Positions 55,095 through 63,093 of a stretch of DNA of 64,000 bases are shown here, one piece after another. Location: positions 143,073 through 207,072 of the forward strand of contig NZ_SMKW01000005.1 of the NCBI RefSeq assembly GCF_004348985.1. Reading direction: 5' to 3'. The position numbers and the translations under genes are program-made. The DNA comes from Saccharopolyspora elongata (GTDB lineage: Bacteria > Actinomycetota > Actinomycetes > Mycobacteriales > Pseudonocardiaceae). Below the pieces are notes generated by a model that saw only the letters and a program-made list of their open reading frames with translations, did no database searches and was not told where the DNA came from. Each line of letters starts with the position of its first letter. Position 1 is the stretch's first letter.

Positions 55095-55699
55095 GCGGGT
55101 TCTCCAGCTGGTTCGCACGGGTGGGCGAGCAATTTCGCGACTATCCGGCGCAGCATCGGCCGCGGGTCGCGGTCGGGGTCGGCGTTGACGAAGGCGCCGT
55201 CGATGACGACCTCGATCGCCTCCGCCGTCTCATCCGGATCCAGCGCCGGATCGATGGCTCCGGCGCGGATGCCGCGCTCGACGAGTTCCGCGAACCCCGC
55301 GCGCAGGATCGCCGCGTTCTGGCCGATGACCTGCGCCAACTCGGGGTCCTTGCCGGCCTGCCGCAGGATTTCGACGAGGAGGCCGGGGGCGATCGGATCC
55401 ATCGCCTCGACCGCCAGCTCGTCCACCATCGTGAGGATCGACGCAACCGGGTCCTCGCCCGCGGTGCCCCGCCGCACCAGCTCGCGGGACGCGGGCAGGT
55501 CCTGTTCAAACACCGAGCGGAACACGGCGCGCTTGTCGGCGAAGTAGTAGAAGACGCTCCCCGAGCTGACGCCCGCGGCCTTCGCGATCTCCGCCGCGGA
55601 CGTGTTCTCGAAGCCCCGCTCCGCGAACAACGTCGCGGCCGCCTGCGTGATCGCCTTGCGCCGCGCTGCGGAGCGTTCCGGGTCGACTGTTCGAGCCAT
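55091..55699 (-). CDS. TetR-family repressor coupled to the YqeB-like gene
   Basis: A 202-residue regulator. The HTH spans about 15-60 (KAITQAAATLFAERGFENTS, AAEIAKAAGVSSGSVFYYFADKRAVF). The helical sensor domain includes LLVEILRQAGKDPELAQVIG. It is the first gene of a two-gene operon with the YqeB-like gene. A perfect 20-bp palindrome lies 17 nt before its start, so it is almost certainly autoregulated. Confidence 0.92.
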   Translation of the reverse strand: MARTVDPERSAARRKAITQAAATLFAERGFENTSAAEIAKAAGVSSGSVFYYFADKRAVFRSVFEQDLPASRELVRRGTAGEDPVASILTMVDELAVEAMDPIAPGLLVEILRQAGKDPELAQVIGQNAAILRAGFAELVERGIRAGAIDPALDPDETAEAIEVVIDGAFVNADPDRDPRPMLRRIVAKLLAHPCEPAGEPA

Positions 55700-55716
55700 G
55701 CCACCAGGCTAGCAAA

Positions 55717-55736
55717 TTAACTGAGTGATCAGTTAA
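55717..55736 (-). promoter_or_regulatory. TetR operator palindrome
   Basis: TTAACTGAGTGATCAGTTAA has perfect 8-bp arms (TTAACTGA/TCAGTTAA) around GTGA. It lies in the tetR promoter region, and its pattern matches known TetR-family operators of the ACTGA-N4-TCAGT type. Confidence 0.88.
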
Positions 55737-55829
55737 AGAATCGGATCGGAAGAAGGGCGCCTCCGGTCGGATGGCCGCGAGGCGCCCCGCTAGCTACCTT
55801 CTCGTATCGCGGAACCCTGGTTCCGTTTC

Positions 55830-55875
55830 CGCAATTTCAATGGAAATCGGACCTCTGATTTCCATTGAAATTGCG
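55830..55875. repeat. Long-hairpin part of the composite element (partial copy)
   Basis: CGCAATTTCAATGGAAATCG (55830-55849) pairs with TGATTTCCATTGAAATTGCG at 55856-55875; spacer GACCTC replaces GACCTT. It lies 22 nt downstream of the sodC stop and could terminate it. The short palindrome and middle hairpin are absent here. Nearby, 55755-55787 holds another small hairpin (GGGCGCCTC/GAGGCGCCC). Confidence 0.85.
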
Positions 55876-55896
55876 TTCCGCCGCAGCGCGGTCCGG

Positions 55897-56514
55897 TCAG
55901 AACGTGGCGTTGGTGCAGGCCAGGCGGCCGCCCGCCGTGCCGGCCTTGCCGGGCTCCGTGTGGGTGTGCATCTCGTGGATCACGAACGACTTCGCGTCCT
56001 GCCGGTTGTCGAAGGACCAGTTGCCCTCCGCGGTGGCCGTGCCGTTGCCCTGGGCGTCGGTGTGGAAGTCCAGCCACACCTCGTTCTGCGGGTTCGCGTA
56101 GGCCGGGTCGACCGACGGCTTCACCGGGTCGGCCTTCTCCTGGAAGTGCGGGCCCGCGTCTTCGCCGGTGGGGCCGCAGGGCTTGGTGTGCACGTGGGCG
56201 CCGTAGTCGCGGTTCGGCTGCAGGCCCTCGACGTTCACCGTGATCTTGGTCTGGCCGTTGGTACGCTCCGAGGACAGGTCGACGCGGGAACCGGCCGGGA
56301 CCTGCTCGGGGTTGTAGGTGATCGCGGTGGCGCCCTCCTTGTACGGCTCGAAGGTCGCCGACGTCTGCTTGGCCGCCTGGTGCTCGCCGTGTTCCTGCGT
56401 CGCGGGCTGCTCGGACGGCGCAGGGGCCTGCCCGCCGCCGCATCCGGCGATCAGCACGGCCGCCGTGCACAGGCCGAGGACCGAGCCGGTCAGGCGAGAG
56501 CTCTGGTGAAGCAT
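55897..56514 (-). CDS. sodC: Cu/Zn superoxide dismutase-like lipoprotein
   Basis: A 205-residue exported lipoprotein. The lipobox LIAGC places the lipidated Cys at residue 25, followed by a Pro/Gln/His linker. The SOD fold has the Cu ligands HVH (GAHVHTKPCG), the bridging His in GPHFQ, the Zn-side FHTDAQGNGTA, VIHEMHTH and the GGRLAC strand with the active-site Arg. Cys in TKPCG and RLAC can form the usual disulfide. The ligand set looks complete, so it may detoxify external superoxide. ATG 56514. Confidence 0.88.
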   Translation of the reverse strand: MLHQSSRLTGSVLGLCTAAVLIAGCGGGQAPAPSEQPATQEHGEHQAAKQTSATFEPYKEGATAITYNPEQVPAGSRVDLSSERTNGQTKITVNVEGLQPNRDYGAHVHTKPCGPTGEDAGPHFQEKADPVKPSVDPAYANPQNEVWLDFHTDAQGNGTATAEGNWSFDNRQDAKSFVIHEMHTHTEPGKAGTAGGRLACTNATF

Positions 56515-56731
56515 GAGGTATCCGTCCTTTGTCGTCACTGTCCGAATCGACGCCGATTCTGCCCGTGATCGCCGACGCGCCGAAACCGGCGTCCAGCGGT
56601 GGCCCGGATCGAGCGTATGGCCGCGGGTGGCGCATGTCCTGTCGTATGAACAGGGGTACGAAAGCCGCGGATCGCGTCCCAGATGGCGAGCGGCCGACCG
56701 GGCGGGCGGGGCGAGATCATAGATTGTGGGC

Positions 56732-57655
56732 ATGGGGTTATCGCGGGGCGCGGATCGGACCTGGCTGGTGGCGTTGGCCACCGCGATGTGGGGCACCGAT
56801 GCCCTGTGGCGGCAGCCGCTCGCGACGAGCCTGCCGTCGGCGAGCGTGGTGTTCTGGGAGCACGTGATCATCGTGGTGCTGCTGGCGCCGTTCCTGCCGC
56901 GCGCTTTGCGTGCGCTGCGGGCCTGCGGCTGGCGGGAACGCGTCGCGGTCGTCGTCGTCGGGGTCGGTTCGTCCGCGCTCGCGACCGCGCTGTTCACCAC
57001 CGCTTTCAAGTACGGCGACCCGGTGACGCCGCTGGTCCTGCAGAAGCTGCAACCGATCTTCGCGGCCGTCGCCTCGTTCGCCCTGCTGCGCGAGAAGTTG
57101 CGCGGGCGCTACTTCGCCTTCGCGATCCCGGCCCTGATCGGGGCCTGGCTGCTGGCGTTCAAGAACCCGCTGCACATCGAGGTTTCGCAGGTGGTGCCCG
57201 CGCTGCTGGCGCTGGGCGCCGCGGTGCTCTGGGCGGCCGGGACGGTGCTGGGGCGGTTCGTCAGCCGCAGCGTTCCCGCTCGGGACGTCACCACCCTGCG
57301 GTTCGCCATCGGGCTGCCGGCGGCGTCGGTGATCCTGCTGTTCAGCGGGTCGCCGGTGGCGGTGGGCTGGCACAACGCGTTCGGGCTGGTGCTGCTTGCG
57401 CTGATCCCCGGGTTGCTCGCGCTTTGGCTCTACTACATCGGTTTGAGCACCACTCCTGCTGCGCGGGCGACGCTCGCCGAGCTGTCGTTCCCGGCGACGG
57501 CGGCGATCGTCGGCGTCTTCGTGCTGGGGGCGGAGTTGAGCGCGACCCAGTGGGTCGGGTTCGTGATCGTGGTGGCGATGGTGGCCGGGCTCGGCTGGCA
57601 CGAGCGGGTCAGCACCACGAAGCTCGTCGAGGTCCCGGAACCGACGCGGGTCTGA
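56732..57655 (+). CDS. EamA-family (DMT superfamily) transporter
   Basis: A 307-residue protein with ten membrane helices in two EamA halves. The first half has ATAMWGTDALWRQPLA, SVVFWEHVIIVVLLAPFLPR and TALFTTAFKYGDPVTPLVLQKLQPIF. The second has LGAAVLWAAGTVLGRFVSR, YIGLSTTPAARATLAELSFPATAAI and LGAELSATQWVGFVIVVAMV. Members export amino acids and metabolites; the substrate is unknown. ATG 56732 is preferred to a GTG two codons earlier. Confidence 0.88.
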   Translation: MGLSRGADRTWLVALATAMWGTDALWRQPLATSLPSASVVFWEHVIIVVLLAPFLPRALRALRACGWRERVAVVVVGVGSSALATALFTTAFKYGDPVTPLVLQKLQPIFAAVASFALLREKLRGRYFAFAIPALIGAWLLAFKNPLHIEVSQVVPALLALGAAVLWAAGTVLGRFVSRSVPARDVTTLRFAIGLPAASVILLFSGSPVAVGWHNAFGLVLLALIPGLLALWLYYIGLSTTPAARATLAELSFPATAAIVGVFVLGAELSATQWVGFVIVVAMVAGLGWHERVSTTKLVEVPEPTRV

Positions 57656-57798
57656 CCACAGCGGACCGTCCGCGTTGGACGGAGATTGCTGGTGCCGGGC
57701 CATGGATTCCTTGGGGCGCTACGGCGGTCTCAGATGTGGCGGCGGTTCGGACCGGTGTTCTCGACGTGGTGGAGCCACCGCCCGGGTGCGGGGCGGCG

Positions 57799-57856
57799 TT
57801 TTCGCGCGAAACCGGCGCCCGGCAGGCGTGGGAAATGCCGTTTTCGCGCGAAAACG
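57799..57856. repeat. Two copies of the TTTCGCGCGAAA palindrome
   Basis: GTTTTCGCGCGAAACC (57799 on) and the perfect 18-bp CGTTTTCGCGCGAAAACG (57839-57856) lie between convergent genes, as in the 6.4-kb pair, about 40 nt apart in both places. A third-party role such as transcription termination or protein binding is possible. Confidence 0.75.
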
Positions 57857-57898
57857 GCGTTTCGACAGCACTCGCCGCCGGAGGTGTGGGCGGCGGGT

Positions 57899-59044
57899 TC
57901 AGGGGGCTGCGCGCCAGCCGCGCTTGCGGCCTCGGGGGATGATCACCGCCGCGATCGTCACCGCCGCGATCACGACCGCCGCCGCCGTTGCCACCACTGC
58001 CGCCGTCACCTCTGGCGTTGTGTCCACGGGCGGTGGCATGTGGACTGCTGCCGGGACGGCGGGCGGCTTTCCTCCTGCGGTGGGGAATTCCGCCGTCAGC
58101 GCCGCCTCCGGATCGATGACTCCGCTGCCGAGCAGCGGGTCCGGGGCGTTGCCGGGCGGCGGGTAGGCGGTGTCGCGCAGCCGGCGCGCCACGTCTTGCG
58201 GGGACAGCGCCGGGCGGTACGACAGGACGAGCGCTGCGGCTCCCGAGACCTGCGCCGCCGCCACCGCGTCGCCGCCCGAGACGAACAGGCCGTTGCCGCG
58301 CGGGCCGATGCCGGTCATCATCGCGCCCGGGGCTGCGAGGTCGACCTTGATCTCGGGTGCCGAGGCGCGGACCGGGGCGCCGTTCGGGGCGATCGCCGAC
58401 ACCGCGATCACCTCGGGATATGCGCCCGGGAACGACGGGACCGCCTTGTCCGGGTCGCCGGTCGAAGCGGGCGCGATGACGACGGCTCCGGCCGCCGTGG
58501 CATCCCGGACGGCGGCGGCGAGGGCGCCGTTGCCCCCGGTGACCGCGGCCGAGACCTGGATGACCCGCGCCCCGCCCGCGACGGCCGAGCGGATGCCGTT
58601 GGCCACGCCGTCCGCCGTGGCGTTGCCCGCCTGGTCGGTGGCGCGGACGGCCACGATGCGCGCGCCGGGGGCGATGCCGGTGAATCCGCCGCCTTGGCGG
58701 GGTGTGGCGGCGATCAGGCCCGCGACGAAGGTGCCGTGGCCGACGCAGTCCTCCCCGGCGTTGGCGACCCGGCCGGCCAGGGCCGGGGACGTCGCGTCCA
58801 CGCCGGTGTCGACGACCGCGACCGTCACACCTGCGCCGTTCGCGTGCTGCCAGGCGCGGTCGGGGCGGAGCATCGCCTGTGCCCACGGGATGTCATTGGT
58901 GTCCACTGTGGATGCCGTGCGGCAGCCCTGGTAGCTCGACAGGACCGGGGTGATCGGTGGCAGGTCCGGCGCGGCGCTCGCCGCCGGAGCCGAAAGCACC
59001 GAGATGACCCCGAAAACGGCCGCCCACTTGGCACAAGTTCGCAC
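57899..59044 (-). CDS. Mycosin-like subtilase homologue lacking the catalytic Ser
   Basis: A 381-residue protein with the architecture of T7SS mycosins (MycP): signal peptide 1-24 (ASA), an N-terminal extension with QGCRTASTVDTNDIPWAQAML, an S8 domain and a C-terminal membrane helix (about 347-370) ending in basic residues. Asp79 (AVVDTGVD) and His103 (VGHGTFVAG) are present. The Ser loop, normally GTSxAAPxVSG, reads VSGGDAVAAAQVSG (255-268). The oxyanion Asn of AAGN is replaced in APASTGDPD. It is therefore probably proteolytically dead, with a structural or binding role. The beta-helix/AAA+ gene lies upstream on the same strand. Confidence 0.85.
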   Translation of the reverse strand: MRTCAKWAAVFGVISVLSAPAASAAPDLPPITPVLSSYQGCRTASTVDTNDIPWAQAMLRPDRAWQHANGAGVTVAVVDTGVDATSPALAGRVANAGEDCVGHGTFVAGLIAATPRQGGGFTGIAPGARIVAVRATDQAGNATADGVANGIRSAVAGGARVIQVSAAVTGGNGALAAAVRDATAAGAVVIAPASTGDPDKAVPSFPGAYPEVIAVSAIAPNGAPVRASAPEIKVDLAAPGAMMTGIGPRGNGLFVSGGDAVAAAQVSGAAALVLSYRPALSPQDVARRLRDTAYPPPGNAPDPLLGSGVIDPEAALTAEFPTAGGKPPAVPAAVHMPPPVDTTPEVTAAVVATAAAVVIAAVTIAAVIIPRGRKRGWRAAP

Positions 59045-59097
59045 GCCTCGAAGCTATGCCCTGGCGCTCGAAGGCAACACGTCCCGAAAAGGGGATC

Positions 59098-59390
59098 GCC
59101 CCGAAGCGAACGGCCCGTACGCCCCACTGGACGGAGCGAACGGCCCGTTTACTCCGTCCAGCCCACGGGGGTGTTCGGAGTGAACGGCCCGTTTGTCTCG
59201 GTAGGTGGAGTGGACAGGCCGTTCGCTTCAAGTTGGTGGCTGATGCGGTGGGGGTGGAGTGAACGGCCCGTTTGTCTCGGTAGGTGGAGTGGACAGGCCG
59301 TTCGCTTCAAGTTGGTGGCTGATGCGGTGGGGGTGGAGTGAACGGCCCGTTTGTCTCGCTAGGCGGAGTGAACAGGCCGTTCGCTTCCGG
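59098..59390. repeat. GAACGGCCCGTTC repeat cluster with a 79-bp tandem array
   Basis: GCGAACGGCCCGT occurs at about 59098 and 59134. Then two almost identical 79-bp units (59181-59259 and 59260-59338) each begin TGAACGGCCCGTTTGTCTCG and contain the reverse-oriented ACAGGCCGTTCGCTTC. A third, partial unit runs to about 59390. Each unit can fold through GAACGGCC/GGCCGTTC. The cluster separates the AAA+ gene from the mycosin-like gene. Confidence 0.9.
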
Positions 59391-59460
59391 GTGTTGGTGG
59401 ACGCGGGACGGGGGCTTGGGCCTTGCGGGGTTTCTTGTGCAGGCCCGGGGGTTCTGCCGG

Positions 59461-62400
59461 TCAGAGTGGGAGGTCGGAGGGTTGGAGGTTCCGGAGGTCT
59501 TCGAGGGTTGGCGACTGGAGGGTGCTGATGCGGCCCGCTTGGCGGGTCATCGTCGACTCCAGGAGCTGGCGGGCGTAGCGGGCGTTGCCGAAGTTCCGGT
59601 CTCGCGGCACCTGCTCGAAGTGGTCGAGCAGCGCCGCTCGGACGGCCTCGCTGCACTCGTAGCCGTTTGTCTCCGCCGTGCGCTCGAAGATGCTGACCAG
59701 CTCCGATGCCGTGTAGTCCTCGAACTGCACGTGGCGGGAGAACCGCGAGCCCAGGCCCGGGTTCGAGTCCAGGAAGTCCTGCATCTCCGCCGGGTAGCCC
59801 GCGACGATCACCACCACCTCGTCGCGGTGGTCCTCCATCAGCTTCACCAGCGTGTCGATCGCTTCGCGGCCGAAGTCGTTGCCGCCGGAGGACGTCAGCG
59901 TGTACGCCTCGTCGATGAACAGCACGCCGCCCCGTGCCCGCTCGAACGCCTCGCGGGTCAGCTGCGCGGTGTGCCCGATGTACTTGCCGACCAGGTCGGC
60001 TCGCGCGACCTCCACCAGCTGGCCCGTCGGCAGCACGTCCAGCCCGGCCAGCACCTCGCCGTAGAGCCGGGCCACCGTGGTCTTGCCGGTGCCGGGCGGC
60101 CCGGCGAACACCAGGTGGTTGCTGATCTTCGGCGTCGGCAGGCCCGCGGCGGCCCGCCGCTTGTTCGCCTCCAGCAGGTTGACCAGGTCTTCCACCGCCG
60201 ACTTCACCGAGCCGATGCCGATCATCTCGCGCAGCCGGGTCAGCGCCGACGGCTTGTCGTCCGCTTCGGGTTCCGGCTCGGCGCCCACGTCTTCGGGCAG
60301 CATCCGGGACAGCTCCGGCCCGTTGGCGTCCGGCAGCGCGGCCAGCCGGACGGCCTGCCGGTCGATCATCTCCTCGAAGAGCTTGCGGGCGGCGCGGCCG
60401 TTGCCGAAGTCGGCGCCGCGGTGCATCCGCCCGAAGTGCTGTTCGAGGGCCTCGCGAGTGCCTTCGCCGAGCTCGTAGCTGTGCGCCTCGCACATCTTCC
60501 CGACGATGGTGACCAGCTCGGGCACCGAGTAGTTCTCGAACTCGATGGTGCGGTTGAACCGCGAGGCCAGGCCCGGGTTGGACGCCAGGAATCCCTGCAT
60601 CTGCTCGGAATACCCCGCCGCGATGACCACCACGTCGTCGCGGTGGTCCTCCATCAGCTTCACCAGCGTGTCGACCGCCTCGCGGCCGAAGTCTGGGCCG
60701 CCGCCCTCCTGCGCGTTCAGCGTGTACGCCTCGTCGATGAACAGCACGCCGCCGAGCGCCTTGTTGAACGCCTCGGTGGTCTTGATCGCGGTGCCGCCGA
60801 CGATCTGCGCGACCAGGTCGGCGCGCGCGACCTCCACCAGGTGGCCACTGCGCAGCGCGCCGAGCGAGGCGAGCACCTCGCCGTAGAGGCGGGCGACGGT
60901 CGTCTTGCCGGTGCCGGGCGGCCCGGCGAAGATCAGGTGCCGGCTCATCGGCAGCGCGGGCAGCCCGGCCGCCTCGCGGCGCTTGGCCATCTCCGTCAGG
61001 TTCACCAGCGTCGTGACCTGCTCCTTCACCCCGTCCAGGCCGACCAGCGCGGTCAGCTCGACCAGCGGCCCGGCCTCGGCGTCGGTGGTGTTGGCGTTGT
61101 CGCGGCTGTCCAGGTTCTCGATCTCCAGCCGGTCGCCGCCGCTGCTAGTGCTGTTCGGCGTGTTGACGCCCGAGCCGCCGTTGCCGGTGGCCGTGCAGTT
61201 GGTCACCGAGACCGGTTCGGTCGTCTCGACGCGGACGCCGTCGCGGGTGTTGTCGACCAGTTCGCACTCGTCGAGCGTGGCGCGGCCGCCGTTGCTCACC
61301 AGCACGCCGTGGCCGTCGTTCTTGCGGATCTTGCTGCGCAGCATGGTCAGTTCCGCGTGGTCGGCGACGGTCACGCCGTCGCCGGTGCAGTCGCGCACCT
61401 CGCAGTCCCGGAACATGCCGGTGCCGCCGGGTTCCACGGCCACGCCGGTGGCGGCCCGGATCACGGTGCCGCTGACGTACGGGTCGGCGTCCTCGCCGAT
61501 CCGCAGGCCGACCTTGGCGACGTCGCCGATCTCGGACTCCTCCAGCCGGCCGTGCCCGCCGCCGAACACCGCGATCCCGTCGCCGCGCGCCTCCTGCACG
61601 GTCACGCGGCGCAGCATCGGGTTCGCCCCGGCGCCGACGCTGATCCCGGTGCCCTCGACGTCGCGCACTTCGAGCCGGTCGAACTCCGCGACCGACTCGT
61701 CGGTGAGCACCACGCCTTCCTTCGTGCTGTCGTGCACGGTGGTCTCGCGGAAGCTTGGCCCGGCCAACTCCCCGACGTGGATGGCGGCCTGCTTGGTGCC
61801 GAACACCCGCAGTTGTTCGTAGCTGCCCTTGGCCTTGTCGGTGATCAGCAGGCCGTGCGCCTTGCTGCGGCCGACGCGGCAGCCGGTCAGCACCGGCTCG
61901 CTGCCGCCGAGCACCACGATGCCGTGCTCCCGGGTGCCGGTGATCGAGCAGTCCCGCAGCGTCGGGCGGCCCGTGCTGTTCAGGTAGGCGCCGATCGCCA
62001 CGTCCTTGACGGAGGTGTTGCTGATGGCGGTGCTGCTGGAGCCTTCCAGTGCGATGGCGGGCTTGTCGGTGCGGGAGATCTGGCAGTCCTCGACGGTGCC
62101 GCGGGATTCGGCGTTCGCGCAGATCCCGTTGCCGCGGCTGTCGCGGAGCACGCAGCGGCGGATCGTGGGCGCGGCGCGGTCGCTGATCACGATCGCCGAG
62201 CTGCCGAGGTGCTCGATCACGCTGTCCTCGACGACGCTGCCCGCTTCGGAGGTGTCGACGATGCCGGCGCCGGAGGAGTTGGTGACCCGGCAGTCGCGCA
62301 TCGCCAGCGAGCCGGATTCCCGCGCCAGCACGGCGGTCCAGGCCGAGCCGGTGACCTCGCAGTCGTCCATCGCGGCCTGGCCGCGCGGAACGTCCACAGT

Positions 62401-62676
62401 GGGCAGTTCGGGGTCGCGGCCGCGCAGCACCAGGCCGCTGAGCTGCACGGCCTCGGACACCACCCGCACCGCGCTGCCGCGGACCGGGACGAGCTCCACG
62501 GTGCGCGAGCCCTCGGCGGCGGTGATGGTGACGACCTTGGTGATCACCAGGTTCTCCTGGTAGCGGCCTGGGTGCACCGAGATGACCGCTCCCGGGCGGG
62601 CCTGCTCCAATGCCGCCGTGATGGTCCGATGACCGTCGGGCCCCTCCGGGCGGACCGAAAGCACAGGCCGTGCCAC
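59461..62676 (-). CDS. Right-handed beta-helix protein fused to two CbbX-type AAA+ ATPase domains
   Basis: A 1071-residue protein. GTG 62676 (VARPVLSVRPEG) is chosen because GGAGGAG lies 8-9 nt before it; an ATG at 62691 overlaps that site. Residues about 5-530 are a long NosD/pectate-lyase-like beta-helix: more than 20 turns with G-x-x-V or D-C-x-V patterns (AMRDCRVTNSSGAGIVDTSEAGS, VEDCQISRTDKPAIALEG). Two CbbX/EccA-class AAA+ modules follow (about 540-790 and 810-1060), each with GPPGTGKTTVARLYGEVL, GGVLFIDEAYTL, an FGREA-DTLVKLMEDHRD segment and arginine fingers (SNPGL-SRF). Both ATPases look active. CbbX-type proteins remodel partners, and EccA does so for ESX substrates; the role of this fusion is unknown. 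Confidence 0.88.
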   Translation of the reverse strand: MARPVLSVRPEGPDGHRTITAALEQARPGAVISVHPGRYQENLVITKVVTITAAEGSRTVELVPVRGSAVRVVSEAVQLSGLVLRGRDPELPTVDVPRGQAAMDDCEVTGSAWTAVLARESGSLAMRDCRVTNSSGAGIVDTSEAGSVVEDSVIEHLGSSAIVISDRAAPTIRRCVLRDSRGNGICANAESRGTVEDCQISRTDKPAIALEGSSSTAISNTSVKDVAIGAYLNSTGRPTLRDCSITGTREHGIVVLGGSEPVLTGCRVGRSKAHGLLITDKAKGSYEQLRVFGTKQAAIHVGELAGPSFRETTVHDSTKEGVVLTDESVAEFDRLEVRDVEGTGISVGAGANPMLRRVTVQEARGDGIAVFGGGHGRLEESEIGDVAKVGLRIGEDADPYVSGTVIRAATGVAVEPGGTGMFRDCEVRDCTGDGVTVADHAELTMLRSKIRKNDGHGVLVSNGGRATLDECELVDNTRDGVRVETTEPVSVTNCTATGNGGSGVNTPNSTSSGGDRLEIENLDSRDNANTTDAEAGPLVELTALVGLDGVKEQVTTLVNLTEMAKRREAAGLPALPMSRHLIFAGPPGTGKTTVARLYGEVLASLGALRSGHLVEVARADLVAQIVGGTAIKTTEAFNKALGGVLFIDEAYTLNAQEGGGPDFGREAVDTLVKLMEDHRDDVVVIAAGYSEQMQGFLASNPGLASRFNRTIEFENYSVPELVTIVGKMCEAHSYELGEGTREALEQHFGRMHRGADFGNGRAARKLFEEMIDRQAVRLAALPDANGPELSRMLPEDVGAEPEPEADDKPSALTRLREMIGIGSVKSAVEDLVNLLEANKRRAAAGLPTPKISNHLVFAGPPGTGKTTVARLYGEVLAGLDVLPTGQLVEVARADLVGKYIGHTAQLTREAFERARGGVLFIDEAYTLTSSGGNDFGREAIDTLVKLMEDHRDEVVVIVAGYPAEMQDFLDSNPGLGSRFSRHVQFEDYTASELVSIFERTAETNGYECSEAVRAALLDHFEQVPRDRNFGNARYARQLLESTMTRQAGRISTLQSPTLEDLRNLQPSDLPL

Positions 62677-63093
62677 GCCACTCTCCTCCATCGACCGCGC
62701 GGATCCAACGACCGCTAAACCCGCTTTGCGTTGAAACGGTGTTCCCAGCCTGCCCTGCGCGATGCGCGAGCGTTAGTCCCAACAACGTCGCCCGCCGACC
62801 CCTTTTCATGGGACTCCCGGAGCGTGGTTGCCGGGAGGTTAAATGGAACGGACGATTCGGAGAGCCGGCCGTCCCACCCGGACCTGGCGAACGCACTTGA
62901 GGACTGTTTCGAGAGTGGCTTGCGCAGCGGTGCGGGTGGCGGAACCCCGGCGTGGGATCCCCGAAAGCAGGAAGGACCGCGCTCGCGGAGAACCCCGCGG
63001 GCAGGTCCACGAGAACCCGCGGCGGCGCGAGCCGCGACCCGCACCGCGAGCGGCCACCGCCGCCGAAGGAACAGATCTCAGGGGTGACCAGAC
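62677..63093. other. Intergenic region upstream of the histidine kinase, with a dispersed repeat
   Basis: About 417 bp between divergent genes. Roughly 62925-63033 holds a relative of the 29.9-30.1 kb repeat (GCGGTGCGGGTGGCGGAACC then GAGAACCCGCGGCGGCGCGAG about 65 nt later). The AAA+ promoter must lie next to 62680-62850. I see no gene. Confidence 0.5.

Noticed and set aside
59181..59390. CRISPR array suggested by regular direct repeats
   Set aside because: The units are contiguous 79-bp duplications without distinct spacers, and no cas genes are nearby.
59338..62718. 1126-codon open frame antisense to the beta-helix/AAA+ gene
   Set aside because: The sense strand has intact Walker motifs and repeat structure; the antisense product is low-complexity shadow sequence.
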